The notes: generated by a model not told the origin, from the letters alone. Counted from the stretch's first letter, positions 16,111-25,311 are shown. The stretch is DNA of 41,818 bases from Alphaproteobacteria bacterium (GCA_022825195.1 JAJDYL010000025.1:1-41818), one strand, 5' to 3'. Program-made: numbers and translations.

Positions 16111-17007
16111 TTGCTCTACGACATCGCGCTCTCGATCCGCCAGCACTACGACGCGCCGGTGGCGGCCAGCCGCCAGACGCTGCGCCTGCTGCCGCCGACG
16201 CTTGCGGGCGCGCAGCATGTCGTGGCGGCCGCGGTCGATGTGTCGCCGGGGCCGGCCGAGCGCCGCGACCGGCGGGACTTCTTCGGCAACATGGCGACCG
16301 ACCTGGCCTTCGGCGGCGCGCATGAGGAGGTCGTCTATTCGCTGGCCGCCCGCGTGCGGCGGGAGGCGGGCCCGGCATCGCTGCCCGGTTCGCCGCCCGC
16401 GGCCGCGCTTGCCGGGGACGCTGCCGCCATCCGCTCGCTCGCGCCGGACGCGCCGCACCATTTCCTCGCCGCCTCGCCGCGCCTGCCGGAGGAGCCGGAG
16501 TTCCGGGACTATGCGCATGCCGCCCTGCCGCCGGGCGCGGGCGCGGGCGCGGCGGAGGCGGTGGAGGCGGTCGGGCTCGCGCTCAACCGCGACATGGCGT
16601 TCGATGCGGGAGCGACCGAAGTGGACACGCCGGCGCTGGAAGCCTTCCGCCGCCGGCGCGGCGTCTGCCAGGACTTCACCCACGCCATGATCGCGTGCCT
16701 GCGCGCGCTCGGCATTCCGGCAGGCTATGTCAGCGGCTTCCTGCGCACGGTCCCGCCGCCGGGCCGGCCCCGCCTCCAGGGCGCGGACGCCATGCATGCC
16801 TGGGTGCGCGCCTGGTGCGGGCGGGACGCCGGCTGGGTGGAATACGACCCGACCAACGCGTGCCTCGCCGGGGACGGCCATGTCACCGTTGCGCGCGGCC
16901 GCGACTATTCCGATGTCGCGCCCGTCAAGGGTGTGCTCCGCAGCGCCGGCAGCCAGACCAGCCGCCACGAAGTCACCATGACGCCGGTGGGGGAGGAATT
17001 GCCTTGA
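16111..17007 (+). CDS. Transglutaminase-like cysteine protease family protein
   Basis: A 298-residue protein with an N-terminal beta domain (bacterial transglutaminase N-terminal region, YDIALSIRQHYDAPV) and a transglutaminase core. The catalytic triad is Cys186 in RRGVCQDFTHAM, His229 in DAMHAWVRAW and Asp246 in VEYDPTN. The start is TTG at 16111, 14 nt after the ATP-grasp/alpha-E gene. These genes are paired in many bacteria and are predicted, from comparative genomics, to make and remodel peptide-like amide bonds. No signal peptide is seen. The gene ends 65 bp before the HigBA-like module. Confidence 0.92.
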   Translation: MLYDIALSIRQHYDAPVAASRQTLRLLPPTLAGAQHVVAAAVDVSPGPAERRDRRDFFGNMATDLAFGGAHEEVVYSLAARVRREAGPASLPGSPPAAALAGDAAAIRSLAPDAPHHFLAASPRLPEEPEFRDYAHAALPPGAGAGAAEAVEAVGLALNRDMAFDAGATEVDTPALEAFRRRRGVCQDFTHAMIACLRALGIPAGYVSGFLRTVPPPGRPRLQGADAMHAWVRAWCGRDAGWVEYDPTNACLAGDGHVTVARGRDYSDVAPVKGVLRSAGSQTSRHEVTMTPVGEELP

Positions 17008-17044
17008 AAGCCAATATTCGTCTCGCGTTCTCACTTGCCTTTTT

Positions 17045-17062
17045 GGTAACACATAGGTTACC
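17045..17062. promoter_or_regulatory. Operator-like inverted repeat upstream of the HigBA-like module
   Basis: GGTAAC and GTTACC form perfect 6-bp arms around a 6-nt AT-rich centre, ending 9 nt before the toxin ATG. Position and symmetry fit autorepression by the toxin-antitoxin complex. TTGCCT at 17035-17040 could be the -35 element. Confidence 0.55.
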
Positions 17063-17071
17063 TTGTCGGCG

Positions 17072-17401
17072 ATGATGGCGATCCGGGAGTATGTCGATCC
17101 CGAAGGCCGCAGCCCGTATGCCAGATGGTTCGATCGACTCGACGCCCGGGCTGCGGCCAAGACGACGACCGCCTTGGTCCGGCTGGAGCAGGGAAACCTG
17201 TCTGGAGTCAAAAGCGTGGGTGCGGGAGTATTCGAATACAGAATCGCCTTCGGTCCCGGCTATCGAATCTACTTCGGCTGGGATGGCGACGCGCTGGTGA
17301 TCCTGTTGGGCGGGGGAACCAAACAACGCCAGCAGCAGGACATCGAAACCGCACGGGTCCGTTGGCGGGACTACAAGCGCCGAAAGAGAAGAGAGGCTTG
17401 A
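17072..17401 (+). CDS. HigB/RelE-type toxin (Gp49-like killer protein)
   Basis: A 109-residue small basic protein of the phage Gp49-like/HigB branch of RelE toxins, which cleave mRNA on the ribosome. Typical features are the early SPYARWFDRLDARAAAKTTT helix pair, GNLSGVKSVGAGVFEYRI, then GYRIYFGWDGDALVILLGGG and a Lys/Arg-rich C-terminus. The start is ATG 17072 or 17075; no strong ribosome binding site is seen. The toxin precedes the antitoxin, as in higBA loci, and the inverted repeat at 17045-17062 is the likely operator. Confidence 0.9.
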   Translation: MMAIREYVDPEGRSPYARWFDRLDARAAAKTTTALVRLEQGNLSGVKSVGAGVFEYRIAFGPGYRIYFGWDGDALVILLGGGTKQRQQQDIETARVRWRDYKRRKRREA

Positions 17402-17406
17402 GCACC

Positions 17407-17724
17407 ATGCCCCTGACGCGAGACTTCAAGGAGACCATCCGGGCGCGTGTCGACCGCGATCCGGCTTTCCGTGAGGAACTGCTCCGGGAAGGAGTCGAAC
17501 TTCTGCTTTCCGGCGACATGGAGACCGGCAAGGCGATGCTGCGCGACTATATCAACGCCACCATCGGGTTCCGGGAACTCGGCGGACTGACCGAGAGGCC
17601 GCCCAAGAGCCTGATGCGCATGTTCGGCCCCGCCGGCAATCCGCAGGCGCGGAACCTGTTCGAGATCATCGGCTGCCTGCAGAGGCGGGAGGGGTTGCAC
17701 CTCGAGGTCCGGGCGGTCCGGTAG
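17407..17724 (+). CDS. HigA-like antitoxin / DNA-binding regulator
   Basis: A 105-residue protein starting 5 nt after the toxin stop. The N-terminus MPLTRDFKETIRARVDRDPA and the later GKAMLRDYINATIGFRELG and PPKSLMRMFGPAGNPQARNL match the antitoxins that accompany Gp49-like toxins. The PPKSLMRMF...NPQARNLFEII part is the probable DNA-recognition helix region. It should neutralise the upstream toxin and repress the operon. It is convergent with the DsbA-like gene. Confidence 0.9.
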   Translation: MPLTRDFKETIRARVDRDPAFREELLREGVELLLSGDMETGKAMLRDYINATIGFRELGGLTERPPKSLMRMFGPAGNPQARNLFEIIGCLQRREGLHLEVRAVR

Positions 17725-17750
17725 CGCGACGACCGATCGCTCTTGGCCGC

Positions 17751-17762
17751 CGCCCGCGGGCG
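17751..17762. terminator. Possible bidirectional terminator hairpin
   Basis: CGCCCGCGGGCG is a perfect 12-bp palindrome between two convergent genes (stops at 17724 and 17771). No T-run follows, so it may act only as a weak terminator or not at all. Confidence 0.25.
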
Positions 17763-17770
17763 CCCCTTCG

Positions 17771-18511
17771 TCAACCGGCCTCCCGCGCTCCCGCGACCAT
17801 CTCGGCGAGCTCGTCGCGCGAGGCCGCGCCGGGCATGATCGCGTTCTTCACCAGGAAGGCGGGGGTGCCGCGGATGCCGAGTTGCTGCGCCAGCGCGTGG
17901 TTGCGCTCGATGACCGCCGTGACGGCCTCGCTCTCCATGTCGGCGCGCAATTGCGCGAGGTCGAGGCCGAGTTCGGCAGCGATATCCATGATCCGGTCCT
18001 CGTTCAGCGCGCCGGGCGCGGACATGAGCGCGACATGGAACTCGGTCCATTTGCCCTGCCGGTCGGCGGCGAGCGAGGCGCGGGCCGCCGCGACCGACGG
18101 CGGGCCCAGGATCGGGAATTCCTTGAAGACGATGCGCAGCCGGCTGTCGCCCTCGGCCAGCGCCAACACGTCTCCCAGCACCCGCTTGCAGAAGCTGCAG
18201 CGATAGTCGAAGAACTCGACCAGCACCGCGTCGGCGTCCGCCGGCCCGATGGCGGGGTCGCCTTCCGCGCCGGCCAGCGCCTCCCAGTTGGCGGCGATGA
18301 GCTCCACCTGCTGCCGCTCCCGGTATGCCTCCTGCTCCTTCCACCAGGCCTGCACCGCCTCAAGGACGATTTCCGGGTCCTTCTGGCGGAGATATTCGAT
18401 GAGGGCGGCCACCTCCTCCTCCGTGTCGGCCCTTGCCTCGCGGGGGTTCCAGGGCAGGCAGGCGAGGACGGCCAGCAGGACGACGAGAATGGCGCGGGAC
18501 GGGAGGGTCAT
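17771..18511 (-). CDS. Exported DsbA-family thiol-disulfide oxidoreductase
   Basis: A 246-residue protein with a Sec signal peptide (ILVVLLAVLACLP, likely cleavage near residue 28, ARA-DT), a helical linker, then a thioredoxin fold with helical insert. The redox motif is Cys105-Ser-Phe-Cys108 in FFDYRCSFCKR, and the cis-proline loop is RGTPAF near residue 215. This is the BdbD/DsbA-like group with an N-terminal helical extension, which oxidises or isomerises periplasmic thiols. It stands alone, convergent to the HigBA-like module. Confidence 0.93.
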   Translation of the reverse strand: MTLPSRAILVVLLAVLACLPWNPREARADTEEEVAALIEYLRQKDPEIVLEAVQAWWKEQEAYRERQQVELIAANWEALAGAEGDPAIGPADADAVLVEFFDYRCSFCKRVLGDVLALAEGDSRLRIVFKEFPILGPPSVAAARASLAADRQGKWTEFHVALMSAPGALNEDRIMDIAAELGLDLAQLRADMESEAVTAVIERNHALAQQLGIRGTPAFLVKNAIMPGAASRDELAEMVAGAREAG

Positions 18512-18582
18512 GGGGCGGGTCTTCCGGTTGGTATCCTTGGAGACCTATATGGCCTCCGGTGCAATTCGGGGCAAGCGGGCCG

Positions 18583-19347
18583 CTACGCGCCCGGACCGCC
18601 GCAGGTGGGGCAGCCGGCGCGGCGCTTGAAGCGGATAATGCGCGTCGAGGCCGCGAGCGCGTCGTAGAGCAGCAGCCGCCCGGAGAGGCCCTCGCCGATG
18701 CCGACCAGCTCCTTCAGCGCCTCGACCGCCATGAGCGTGCCGACGACGCCCGCCACCGCGCCGAGGATTCCGGCCTCCGAGCAGGCCGGCACCGCGCCCG
18801 GCGGCGGCGGCTCCGGAAAGAGGCAGCGATAGCAGGGATGCTCCGGACCGGCATGGGGCTTGAAGGTGGAGACCTGGCCGTCGAAGCGCAGCACCGCGCC
18901 GGAGATGAGCGTCCGGCCGGCGGCGGCGGCCGCATCGTTGACGAGGTAGCGGGTCGCGAAATTGTCGCTGCCGTCGAGGATGAGATCGTAGTCCCGGAAG
19001 AGCCGGCCGGCATTGGCCTCCGTCAGCCGCTCGGCATGGGTCTCGACGCGGATGGCGGGATCGAGCGCCCGGATGCCGTCTGCCGCGCTCTCGGCCTTGG
19101 GCCGGCCGATGCGGTCCGCGCTGTGGATTACCTGGCGCTGGAGGTTGGAGACATCGACCTCGTCGTCGTCGATGACGCCGAGCGCGCCGACGCCGGCGGC
19201 GGCGAGATAGAGCAGCAGCGGCGCGCCGAGGCCGCCCGCGCCCACCGCCAGCACGCGCGACGACAGCAGCTTCTGCTGCCCCGCCCCGCCCACCTCCGGC
19301 AGGATCAGGTGCCGGGCGTAGCGGTCGAGCTGCGCGTCGGTCAGCAT
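18583..19347 (-). CDS. moeB: HesA/MoeB/ThiF-family adenylyltransferase
   Basis: A 254-residue E1-like enzyme that adenylates the C-terminus of a ubiquitin-like sulfur carrier (MoaD or ThiS). The nucleotide loop GAGGLG is at 36-41, the Asp-containing DGSDNFATRY block at about 125-134, zinc ligands CYRC at 172-175 and CPTC at 246-249, and ACSEAGILG carries Cys189. The start ATG overlaps the stop of the upstream DadA-like gene (ATGA), so the two are co-translated. MoeB versus ThiF cannot be settled without the partner protein; no rhodanese domain is present. Confidence 0.88.
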   Translation of the reverse strand: MLTDAQLDRYARHLILPEVGGAGQQKLLSSRVLAVGAGGLGAPLLLYLAAAGVGALGVIDDDEVDVSNLQRQVIHSADRIGRPKAESAADGIRALDPAIRVETHAERLTEANAGRLFRDYDLILDGSDNFATRYLVNDAAAAAGRTLISGAVLRFDGQVSTFKPHAGPEHPCYRCLFPEPPPPGAVPACSEAGILGAVAGVVGTLMAVEALKELVGIGEGLSGRLLLYDALAASTRIIRFKRRAGCPTCGGPGA

Positions 19348-20591
19348 CAGAAGCGGCCGATGCTGTAGGGGGCCATGTCGATGGCGGGCGGGCGTCCGGC
19401 CACGAGGTCGGCGATGTGCCGGCCGCTGATCGGCCCGGCCGTCAGCCCCAGATGCCCGTGGCCGAAGCCGTACCAGACATTGCCGTGCAGCACCGACGCG
19501 CCGAGCACCGGCAGCGAATCCGGCGTGGCCGGCCGGTTGCCCATCCAGGGGGAGCCGTCCTCCGTGCGGATGTCGCGGAACGCCTTTCTCGCATGGGCGC
19601 GGAGCGGCTCGACGCGCTTCCAGTTGGGCGGCGCGTCGAGGCCGGCGAATTCTGCCGTGCCGGCAAGCCGCAGGCCCATCTGCATCGGCGTCGCCATGAA
19701 CTTGCGGTCGTAGAAGGAGACCGGGTGGCGCGTCTCGACGCCGGGGTCGGCAAGCGTGAGATGGTAGCCGCGCTCGGATTCGAGCACGGCCCTCTCGCCG
19801 AGCATTTCGGCAAGGCCCGCCGACCAGGCCCCGGCCGCGACGACGAAACCGTCCGCCGCCAGACGGCCCTTCGAGGTGCGCACCGCCGCCGGGCGGTCGT
19901 CGGCGTAGTCGAAGCCGGTTACGTGCGCCGCCAGGATGCGCCCGCCGCCGCGCGAGAAGGCTTCCGCGAGGCCGGCGGTGAGCGCGCCCGGATCGACCGT
20001 ATGGGCGCCCCCGGGGAAGAAGACCGCATGCGGGAAGATCGGCGCCAGCCCCGGTTCGAGCTGGCGGAGCTCGTCGCCCGAAAGCTCCTCGACCTCGAAG
20101 CCCCGCTGCCGCTGCCCCTCCCGGTCGCCCAATGCGGCGCGGAAGGACCGCGCGCTCTCATAGACGGTGAGCGTCCCGTTCTGCCGGATGAGGCCCGCCG
20201 TGCCGGCCTCGGCGGCGAGGTCCCTGTGCGCGTCGAGGGCCAGGCGGTGCAGGGCGGCCATGGCGTCCATCTGCCGGCGCATCGGCTCCGGGCGGCCCGC
20301 GCGCACGAAGCGGATGAGCCAGGGCAGGAATTCCGGCAGGTGGCGCCAGCGGATGAAGAGCGGCCCCTTCGGGTCCAGCAGCCAGCGGGGCGCCTTGAAC
20401 AGGAGGCCGGGCCCCGTCTGCGGCAGGCAGGAATGGGAGCTGATCGCGCCGGCATTGCCGAAGGAGGTCATCGTGCCCGGCGGCTCGGGGTCGATCAGCG
20501 TGACCCGGTGCCCGTCGCGCCGCAGGTAGCAGGCCGTTGCGGTCCCGACGATTCCGGCCCCGATGACGGCGATATGTTGCGCCTCGCTCAT
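19347..20591 (-). CDS. DadA-like D-amino-acid dehydrogenase (FAD)
   Basis: A 414-residue flavoprotein of the DAO family. The N-terminal Rossmann motif is IAVIGAGIVGTATACYLRRD, followed by SFGNAGAISSHSC typical of D-amino-acid dehydrogenase small subunits; near the C-terminus GHGHLGLTAGPISGRHIADL closes the FAD site. It oxidatively deaminates D-amino acids or related secondary amines, passing electrons to the membrane chain. No clear Shine-Dalgarno sequence precedes the ATG. The overlap with moeB is translational coupling without an obvious metabolic link. Substrate unproven. Confidence 0.88.
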   Translation of the reverse strand: MSEAQHIAVIGAGIVGTATACYLRRDGHRVTLIDPEPPGTMTSFGNAGAISSHSCLPQTGPGLLFKAPRWLLDPKGPLFIRWRHLPEFLPWLIRFVRAGRPEPMRRQMDAMAALHRLALDAHRDLAAEAGTAGLIRQNGTLTVYESARSFRAALGDREGQRQRGFEVEELSGDELRQLEPGLAPIFPHAVFFPGGAHTVDPGALTAGLAEAFSRGGGRILAAHVTGFDYADDRPAAVRTSKGRLAADGFVVAAGAWSAGLAEMLGERAVLESERGYHLTLADPGVETRHPVSFYDRKFMATPMQMGLRLAGTAEFAGLDAPPNWKRVEPLRAHARKAFRDIRTEDGSPWMGNRPATPDSLPVLGASVLHGNVWYGFGHGHLGLTAGPISGRHIADLVAGRPPAIDMAPYSIGRF

Positions 20592-20690
20592 GGCCCGGCA
20601 TATAGCACGGAGCCGGCCGGGGCGGCAGGCGGTTTGGCCTCGGGCGGAAACGCTCTAATGTCTCGGGCGCAGTCAGGGAGGCGGAGTGCC

Positions 20691-21923
20691 ATGAGCGGGC
20701 CGTTGTCGGGGTTTCGGGTCGTCGATCTCACCAATGTGATCTCGGGGCCGATGGCGACGCAGATCCTCGGCGACCAGGGCGCGGACGTCATCAAGGTCGA
20801 GGCGGCGGGCGGGGACCTGACGCGCGGCGGCGGCAACCGGCAGGGCGGCCTGTCGGCGGCGTTCCTCAACAACAACCGCAACAAGCGCTCCATCGTGCTC
20901 GACCTCAAGCAGCCCGGGGGCGTGGCGCTGCTGAAGCGCCTGGCCGCGACCGCGGACGTCTTCATCCAGAACTTCCGCCCCGGCGTGGTGGAGCGGCTCG
21001 GCGTCGGCGAGGCGGATATCCGCGCCGTCAGGCCGGACATCGTCTATGTCTCGATCAGCGGCTTCGGCGAAAAGGGGCCGTTCGCCTCCAAGCCGACCTA
21101 CGACCCCATCGTGCAGGCGATCTCGGGCCTGACCACCGTGCAGGCGGGCTCCGACGAGGCGCGGCCGAGGCTGGTGCGCACCATCCTGCCGGACAAGGTG
21201 ACCGCGCTGACGGCCGCCCAGGCGGTCACGGCCGCGCTGCTCCACCGGGCGGCGACCGGCGAGGGCCAGCATGTCCGCGTCTCGATGCTCGATTCCGTCG
21301 TCGCTTTCCTGTGGAACTCGGACATGGGCTCGCAGACCTTCGTGGACGCGCCGACATCCATCCAGCGGGCGGCAAGCTTCATCGACCTCATCTACGAGAC
21401 CGCCGACGGCTTCATGAGCGTCTCGCTGATGACCGACCAACAGTGGCTCGGCTTCTGCAAGGTGGCCGGGCGCGGGGACCTGGCGGCGGACCCGCGCTTC
21501 GCCACCGGGGCGCTGCGCGACGAGAATATCGACGCGCGCCTGGAGCAGGTGCAGGAGGAGTTGCGCAAGCGCACCACGGCGGAGTGGACCGTCGCGTTCG
21601 ACGCCGCAAGTGTGCCGTCCGCGCCGGTGCTGACCCGCGGAGAGATGGTGACGCACCCGCAGGTCGCAGCCAACGGCACGCTCGTGGAATACGACCATCC
21701 GCTCGCCGGGCGGCTCCGGCAGGCCCGGCCCGCCATCCGCTTCGAGGGCTCGCCCTCGGCCATCAGGCGCGGCGGGTCGCCGCTTGGCGCGGACACGCGC
21801 GAGGTGCTGGCCGAAATCGGCGTCAGCGCGCAGGAGATGGAAGCGGCGATCGCGAGCGGCGCGGCCGGAGCGGAACGGCAGGCCCGGCCGGCGCCGGCGG
21901 CGGACTCGAAGGCGGCGGAGTGA
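20691..21923 (+). CDS. CaiB/BaiF (family III) CoA-transferase
   Basis: A 410-residue enzyme that moves CoA between carboxylic acids. Recognisable stretches are GFRVVDLTNVISGPMATQIL, GADVIKVE, NNNRNKRSIVLDLKQPGG, the active-site region VFIQNFRPGVVERLG, and YDPIVQAISGL. The ATG at 20691 has AGGGAGG upstream; the frame stays open far upstream but that part lies antisense to the DadA-like gene. The C-terminal 30 residues are Ala/Glu-rich and may be disordered. No linked acyl-CoA dehydrogenase or hydratase shows which acid is used. Confidence 0.93.
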   Translation: MSGPLSGFRVVDLTNVISGPMATQILGDQGADVIKVEAAGGDLTRGGGNRQGGLSAAFLNNNRNKRSIVLDLKQPGGVALLKRLAATADVFIQNFRPGVVERLGVGEADIRAVRPDIVYVSISGFGEKGPFASKPTYDPIVQAISGLTTVQAGSDEARPRLVRTILPDKVTALTAAQAVTAALLHRAATGEGQHVRVSMLDSVVAFLWNSDMGSQTFVDAPTSIQRAASFIDLIYETADGFMSVSLMTDQQWLGFCKVAGRGDLAADPRFATGALRDENIDARLEQVQEELRKRTTAEWTVAFDAASVPSAPVLTRGEMVTHPQVAANGTLVEYDHPLAGRLRQARPAIRFEGSPSAIRRGGSPLGADTREVLAEIGVSAQEMEAAIASGAAGAERQARPAPAADSKAAE

Positions 21924-21930
21924 AGCCCGG

Positions 21931-22317
21931 CTAACCGTCCACCACCGCCGTGGCCGCGATCTCGACCAGGAACTCGGGCCTGACCAGGCCGGCCTGAATG
22001 CAGGCGCGCGCCGGCGGGCTGTTCGGGAAATAGGTCGCGTACACCTCGTTCATGGCCCCGTAGTCGGCGAGGTCCTTGAGGAAGATCATGTTGTAGACGA
22101 TGTCCTCCATGGAGCCGCCGGCTTCCTCGAGTATCTCCCTGATGTTCTCCATGACCTGCCGGGTCTGCGCGCCGGCGTCTCCCTCGCCGACCAGGTTCCC
22201 GGAGGCGTCCAGCGCCAGCATGCCCGCGGTGCAGACGAGCCCTCCCGACTTGTATCCGGGCGAATAGGGGGCGAGCGGGGGCGGCGAGCCCTTGGGCAAT
22301 ACAGGTTGACCGGCCAT
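21931..22317 (-). CDS. RidA/YjgF/RutC-family enamine or imine deaminase
   Basis: A 128-residue protein with the RidA pattern: [40 protein letters not shown], and [11 protein letters not shown] with the conserved Arg104 that binds the substrate carboxylate. The family hydrolyses reactive enamines such as 2-aminoacrylate, and relatives (RutC) act in pyrimidine breakdown. The start at 22317 has GGGGAGG 9 nt upstream. It is divergent from the oxygenase gene across 122 bp and convergent with the CoA-transferase gene. Confidence 0.9.
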   Translation of the reverse strand: MAGQPVLPKGSPPPLAPYSPGYKSGGLVCTAGMLALDASGNLVGEGDAGAQTRQVMENIREILEEAGGSMEDIVYNMIFLKDLADYGAMNEVYATYFPNSPPARACIQAGLVRPEFLVEIAATAVVDG

Positions 22318-22439
22318 CTTGAGGTTCCTCCCCTCGGTAGCGAATCCCGTCGGGCGCGGGCGCCCTGCCGGAATCAGAGTATCATGCGGCCCGGAAGAAA
22401 TTCGCAAGCAGCACCCGATCCCGTTGAAAGGCGGCGCAA

Positions 22440-23417
22440 ATGTCCATTCCGGTGATCGATATCGGCCCCTACCTCAGGGGCCGGGACGAGGACAAGCAGA
22501 GGGTCGCCCGCGAAATCGCCGCGGCCTGCGAGGAGTCGGGCTTCTTCTGCATCGCCGGCCACGGGGTGCCCGCCGGCCTCATCGCCCGGACCCGGCAGGC
22601 GGCGGTCGATTTCTTCGCCCGGCCGGTCGAGGAGAAGCGCCTGATCCTGCGGCCCGAAAACCGGGTCGGGCGCGGCTACTATCCGTACGCCGACCGCGCG
22701 CTTGCCTACACGCTCGGGAACGAAACGCCGCCCGACCTGCAGGAAGCCTTTGCGATGGGTCCGCCCGATATCCCGGACGACGACTATTACCGGGGAGAGG
22801 TCGCATCCTATTTCTTCGCGGAAAACCGCTATCCGGCCCGGCCCGAACGCTTCCGCGAGACCGTGGACGACTATTTCCGCGCCGTGCTCGGGCTCTGCGA
22901 CCGGCTGATGGGGGCGATGGCGCTGGCGCTCGGGGTCGAGGAGGATTTCTTCGCCGACAAGCTCGACCGGCCCGCCTGCGGGCTCAGGCTCATCCGCTAT
23001 CCGGCGCAGACCGACGCCCCGGCGCAGCGGCAGTTGCGCGCCGGCGCCCATACGGACTACGGCACTTTGACGGTCCTTCGCGGCGACGACGTGCCGGGGA
23101 CCCTGCAGGTGAAGCTGCCGCGCGGCGGCTGGACCGACGTGCGCCCGCCCGCCGACGCCTTCGTCTGCAATCTCGGCGACGCGATGGCGCGCTGGACCGG
23201 CGGGCGCTGGGCTTCGACCCTGCACCGGGTCGCGAACCCGCCCGAAGGAGCCCCCCAGCGCGACCGCATCTCGCTGGTCTTCTTCCACCAGCCCAATTAC
23301 GACGCCCTGCTGAACGGGATTTTCGAGGATGCCGGAGACGCGGTGACGCTGGCCGAGCACTATATCGAGAAAATCCACCTCGCTGCCGGAACCGGACCGG
23401 CGCCGGGCGCCGGGTAG
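22440..23417 (+). CDS. 2-oxoglutarate/Fe(II) oxygenase, isopenicillin-N-synthase-like
   Basis: A 325-residue double-stranded beta-helix oxygenase. The N-terminal DIOX_N region ([23 protein letters not shown]) is followed by the iron triad His204-x-Asp206 (GAHTDYGTL) and His262 (STLHRV), and the 2-oxoglutarate-binding Arg276-x-Ser278 (RDRISLVFF). Members hydroxylate or desaturate small metabolites. This subgroup includes fungal thymine-7-hydroxylase. Its neighbour, tail to tail at 23 bp, is the last gene of the URC uracil-degradation operon, so a pyrimidine substrate is a reasonable guess but not shown. Confidence 0.9.
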   Translation: MSIPVIDIGPYLRGRDEDKQRVAREIAAACEESGFFCIAGHGVPAGLIARTRQAAVDFFARPVEEKRLILRPENRVGRGYYPYADRALAYTLGNETPPDLQEAFAMGPPDIPDDDYYRGEVASYFFAENRYPARPERFRETVDDYFRAVLGLCDRLMGAMALALGVEEDFFADKLDRPACGLRLIRYPAQTDAPAQRQLRAGAHTDYGTLTVLRGDDVPGTLQVKLPRGGWTDVRPPADAFVCNLGDAMARWTGGRWASTLHRVANPPEGAPQRDRISLVFFHQPNYDALLNGIFEDAGDAVTLAEHYIEKIHLAAGTGPAPGAG

Positions 23418-23431
23418 CGCCGCAGCGGCGC
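23417..23431. terminator. Hairpin between convergent oxygenase and upp genes
   Basis: GCGCCG and CGGCGC form a perfect 6-bp stem around CAG, directly after the oxygenase stop and 9 bp before the end of upp. It could terminate both transcripts. There is no T-tract. Confidence 0.35.
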
Positions 23432-23439
23432 CGGCGGGG

Positions 23440-24069
23440 TCACTTGTTGCCGTAAAGCCTGTCTCCGGCGTCGCCGAGGCCCGGCACGATATATCCGTGG
23501 TCGTTGAGGCGTTCGTCCACGGCGGCGGTGACGATCGCCACTTCGGGATGGACCGCGTGGAAGGCCTCGATGCCCTCCGGAGCGGCGAGCAGGCACAGCA
23601 TCTTGATCTCGCGCGCGTTGGCCTCCTTGAGCCGCGAGACCGCCGCGACCGCGGAGTTTCCGGTGGCCAGCATCGGGTCGAGAACGATCACCGGGCGGTC
23701 GCCGAGCTCGTCCGGCACCTTGAAATAGTATTCGACCGCCACCAGCGTCTCCGGGTCGCGATAAAGCCCCACATGGCCGACGCGGGCGGACGGGATGAGG
23801 TCGAGCATGCCTTCCAGCAGCCCGTTCCCGGCCCGCAGGATCGAGACGAGGGCGAGCTTCTTGCCGGTCAGGAACGGCGCGCGCGTCTCCGCAAGCGGCG
23901 TTTCGATGCTGCGGATCTCGGTCGCAAGGTCGCGGGTCACCTCGTAGCCCAGCAACAGGGCGGTCTCGCGAAGCAGCAGCCGGAACCGGGCGGTGTCGGT
24001 GTCCCTCCGGCGCATGAGGGACAGCTTGTGCTGCACCAGCGGATGATCGACGACCGTGACATTGCCCAT
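23440..24069 (-). CDS. upp: Uracil phosphoribosyltransferase
   Basis: A 209-residue enzyme converting uracil and PRPP to UMP. The N-terminal [20 protein letters not shown], the [20 protein letters not shown] loop, and the PRPP motif [14 protein letters not shown] are diagnostic; the C-terminal [15 protein letters not shown] binds uracil. GGGAG lies 8 nt before the ATG. It is the third gene of the operon URC1-URC4-upp, 27 nt after URC4. In the URC route, uracil is first made into UMP, so here it probably serves catabolism as well as salvage. Confidence 0.97.
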   Translation of the reverse strand: MGNVTVVDHPLVQHKLSLMRRRDTDTARFRLLLRETALLLGYEVTRDLATEIRSIETPLAETRAPFLTGKKLALVSILRAGNGLLEGMLDLIPSARVGHVGLYRDPETLVAVEYYFKVPDELGDRPVIVLDPMLATGNSAVAAVSRLKEANAREIKMLCLLAAPEGIEAFHAVHPEVAIVTAAVDERLNDHGYIVPGLGDAGDRLYGNK

Positions 24070-24096
24070 TGAAGAAACTCCCGTTCGATTCCGGAA

Positions 24097-25311
24097 TCAG
24101 AAGACCGTGCCGTCCGACGCCAGGCGGATCGGCGGCCCGCCGCCCTCGCGCGCCCGGCGCGCCATCATACGCCCGGCCGCCCAGGTTCCACCCTCCAGCA
24201 GGCCGGCGAGCGGCAATTGCGCCTCGTCCAGCCCGAGCCGCCCGCGCACCAACGGCGCCAGCCTGTCCAGGAGAGCGACCGTGAGCGCGCGCCATTCCAC
24301 GATCGGTTCGGCGCCGGGGGGATGCACGCCGGCGAAAATCCCCTCGTCCCGCGGCGCGAGCACGCCCGCATCGATGAACAGGCCGCCATTGCGGTATTCC
24401 GCAAGCCCGGTGAGGCCATGGGGGTCGCGCAAGGGGATGCCGGCCTCGGCCAGCGGCTCGATCAGGGAATAGGCAAGCCACTGTGTCAGCTTGTGGAAGG
24501 GCACCAGCCCGTCCGTCTCGTCGCCGCGCCGGAGGCTTCGGTGGCGCCACACGTCGCCCAGGCTCTCGCCGTGCAGCACGACGCGCTCCGGCCAGACGGG
24601 ATGCAGCGCGTCGAGCAGGGTTTCGAGGAGTTCCGCCGCGCTCGGCGGCGCGGGGAGCGCGCGGAAGCGGTCGTAAAGGCCGCCGACCCTTGGCGGAGAG
24701 CCGAAGAGATCGGGCCGCGCCTCCAGCGCCCGGCCCAGCGAGCGGAGGAGGGCCGCGCGGCCCTCCATTCCCTCCAGCCGGTTGCCGGCGCCCGCCTGGA
24801 ACGCCGCCGCCAGCCGCCCCGCGCCGCAGGCCCGCAGGGCGCACGCATCGGTCCGCAAGGGCCGGGCGGCGTCGGACGAGAACAACCCTTCGGAAAACAT
24901 GGCGACACTGGCGACCGCCAGGCCCTCCGACCTTGCGAATTCCCGGCCCGTCGCCGCCTCGCGATATCGCCAGCCGTCGCCGGCCCCGGCGTCCAGCAGC
25001 ACGCTCGGAACCACCAGGTCGAGCGCGGCCCGCGCCCGCTCCTCCGGGTCGAGGCCGCGGGCCAGCGCGTTCCAGCGGTCCCGCCCGCCGGCCTCGAAAT
25101 GCCGCCAGCGGCTGTGCGGCGGGACGGCCAGGTCCGGGAACCGCCTGCGGGTCACGCCGGCGACGATGTCCGCGACAGCCGCAAGCCGGTCGCTGCGGAG
25201 GTCGAAATGCGGCAGGTCTCCGCGTTCGCCGATGGAGAGGATCTCGCGGCAGCGCCGCCGGATCTCCGCCGGGCGGCCGAGACGCACCGCCGCGGCGCTG
25301 CGTGCGGTCAT
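24097..25311 (-). CDS. URC4/Urg3 family protein (DUF1688), uracil catabolism
   Basis: A 404-residue protein matching the URC4/Urg3 family. Features are the N-terminal RCREILSIGERGDLPHFDL, SRWRHFEAGG, AALDLVVPSVLLDAGAGDGW, ARSEGLAVASVAMFSEGLFS, and FHKLTQWLAYSLIEPL with LAEYRNGGLFIDAGVL. In the yeast Lachancea kluyveri URC4 is required for growth on uracil as nitrogen source. Its chemistry is not firmly known. It lies between URC1 and upp, 61 nt after the first and 27 nt before the second, all on the minus strand. Confidence 0.93.
   Translation of the reverse strand: MTARSAAAVRLGRPAEIRRRCREILSIGERGDLPHFDLRSDRLAAVADIVAGVTRRRFPDLAVPPHSRWRHFEAGGRDRWNALARGLDPEERARAALDLVVPSVLLDAGAGDGWRYREAATGREFARSEGLAVASVAMFSEGLFSSDAARPLRTDACALRACGAGRLAAAFQAGAGNRLEGMEGRAALLRSLGRALEARPDLFGSPPRVGGLYDRFRALPAPPSAAELLETLLDALHPVWPERVVLHGESLGDVWRHRSLRRGDETDGLVPFHKLTQWLAYSLIEPLAEAGIPLRDPHGLTGLAEYRNGGLFIDAGVLAPRDEGIFAGVHPPGAEPIVEWRALTVALLDRLAPLVRGRLGLDEAQLPLAGLLEGGTWAAGRMMARRAREGGGPPIRLASDGTVF

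Noticed and set aside
17751..17762. A strong Rho-independent terminator
   Set aside because: The palindrome has no T-tract on either strand, so it is listed only as a weak candidate.
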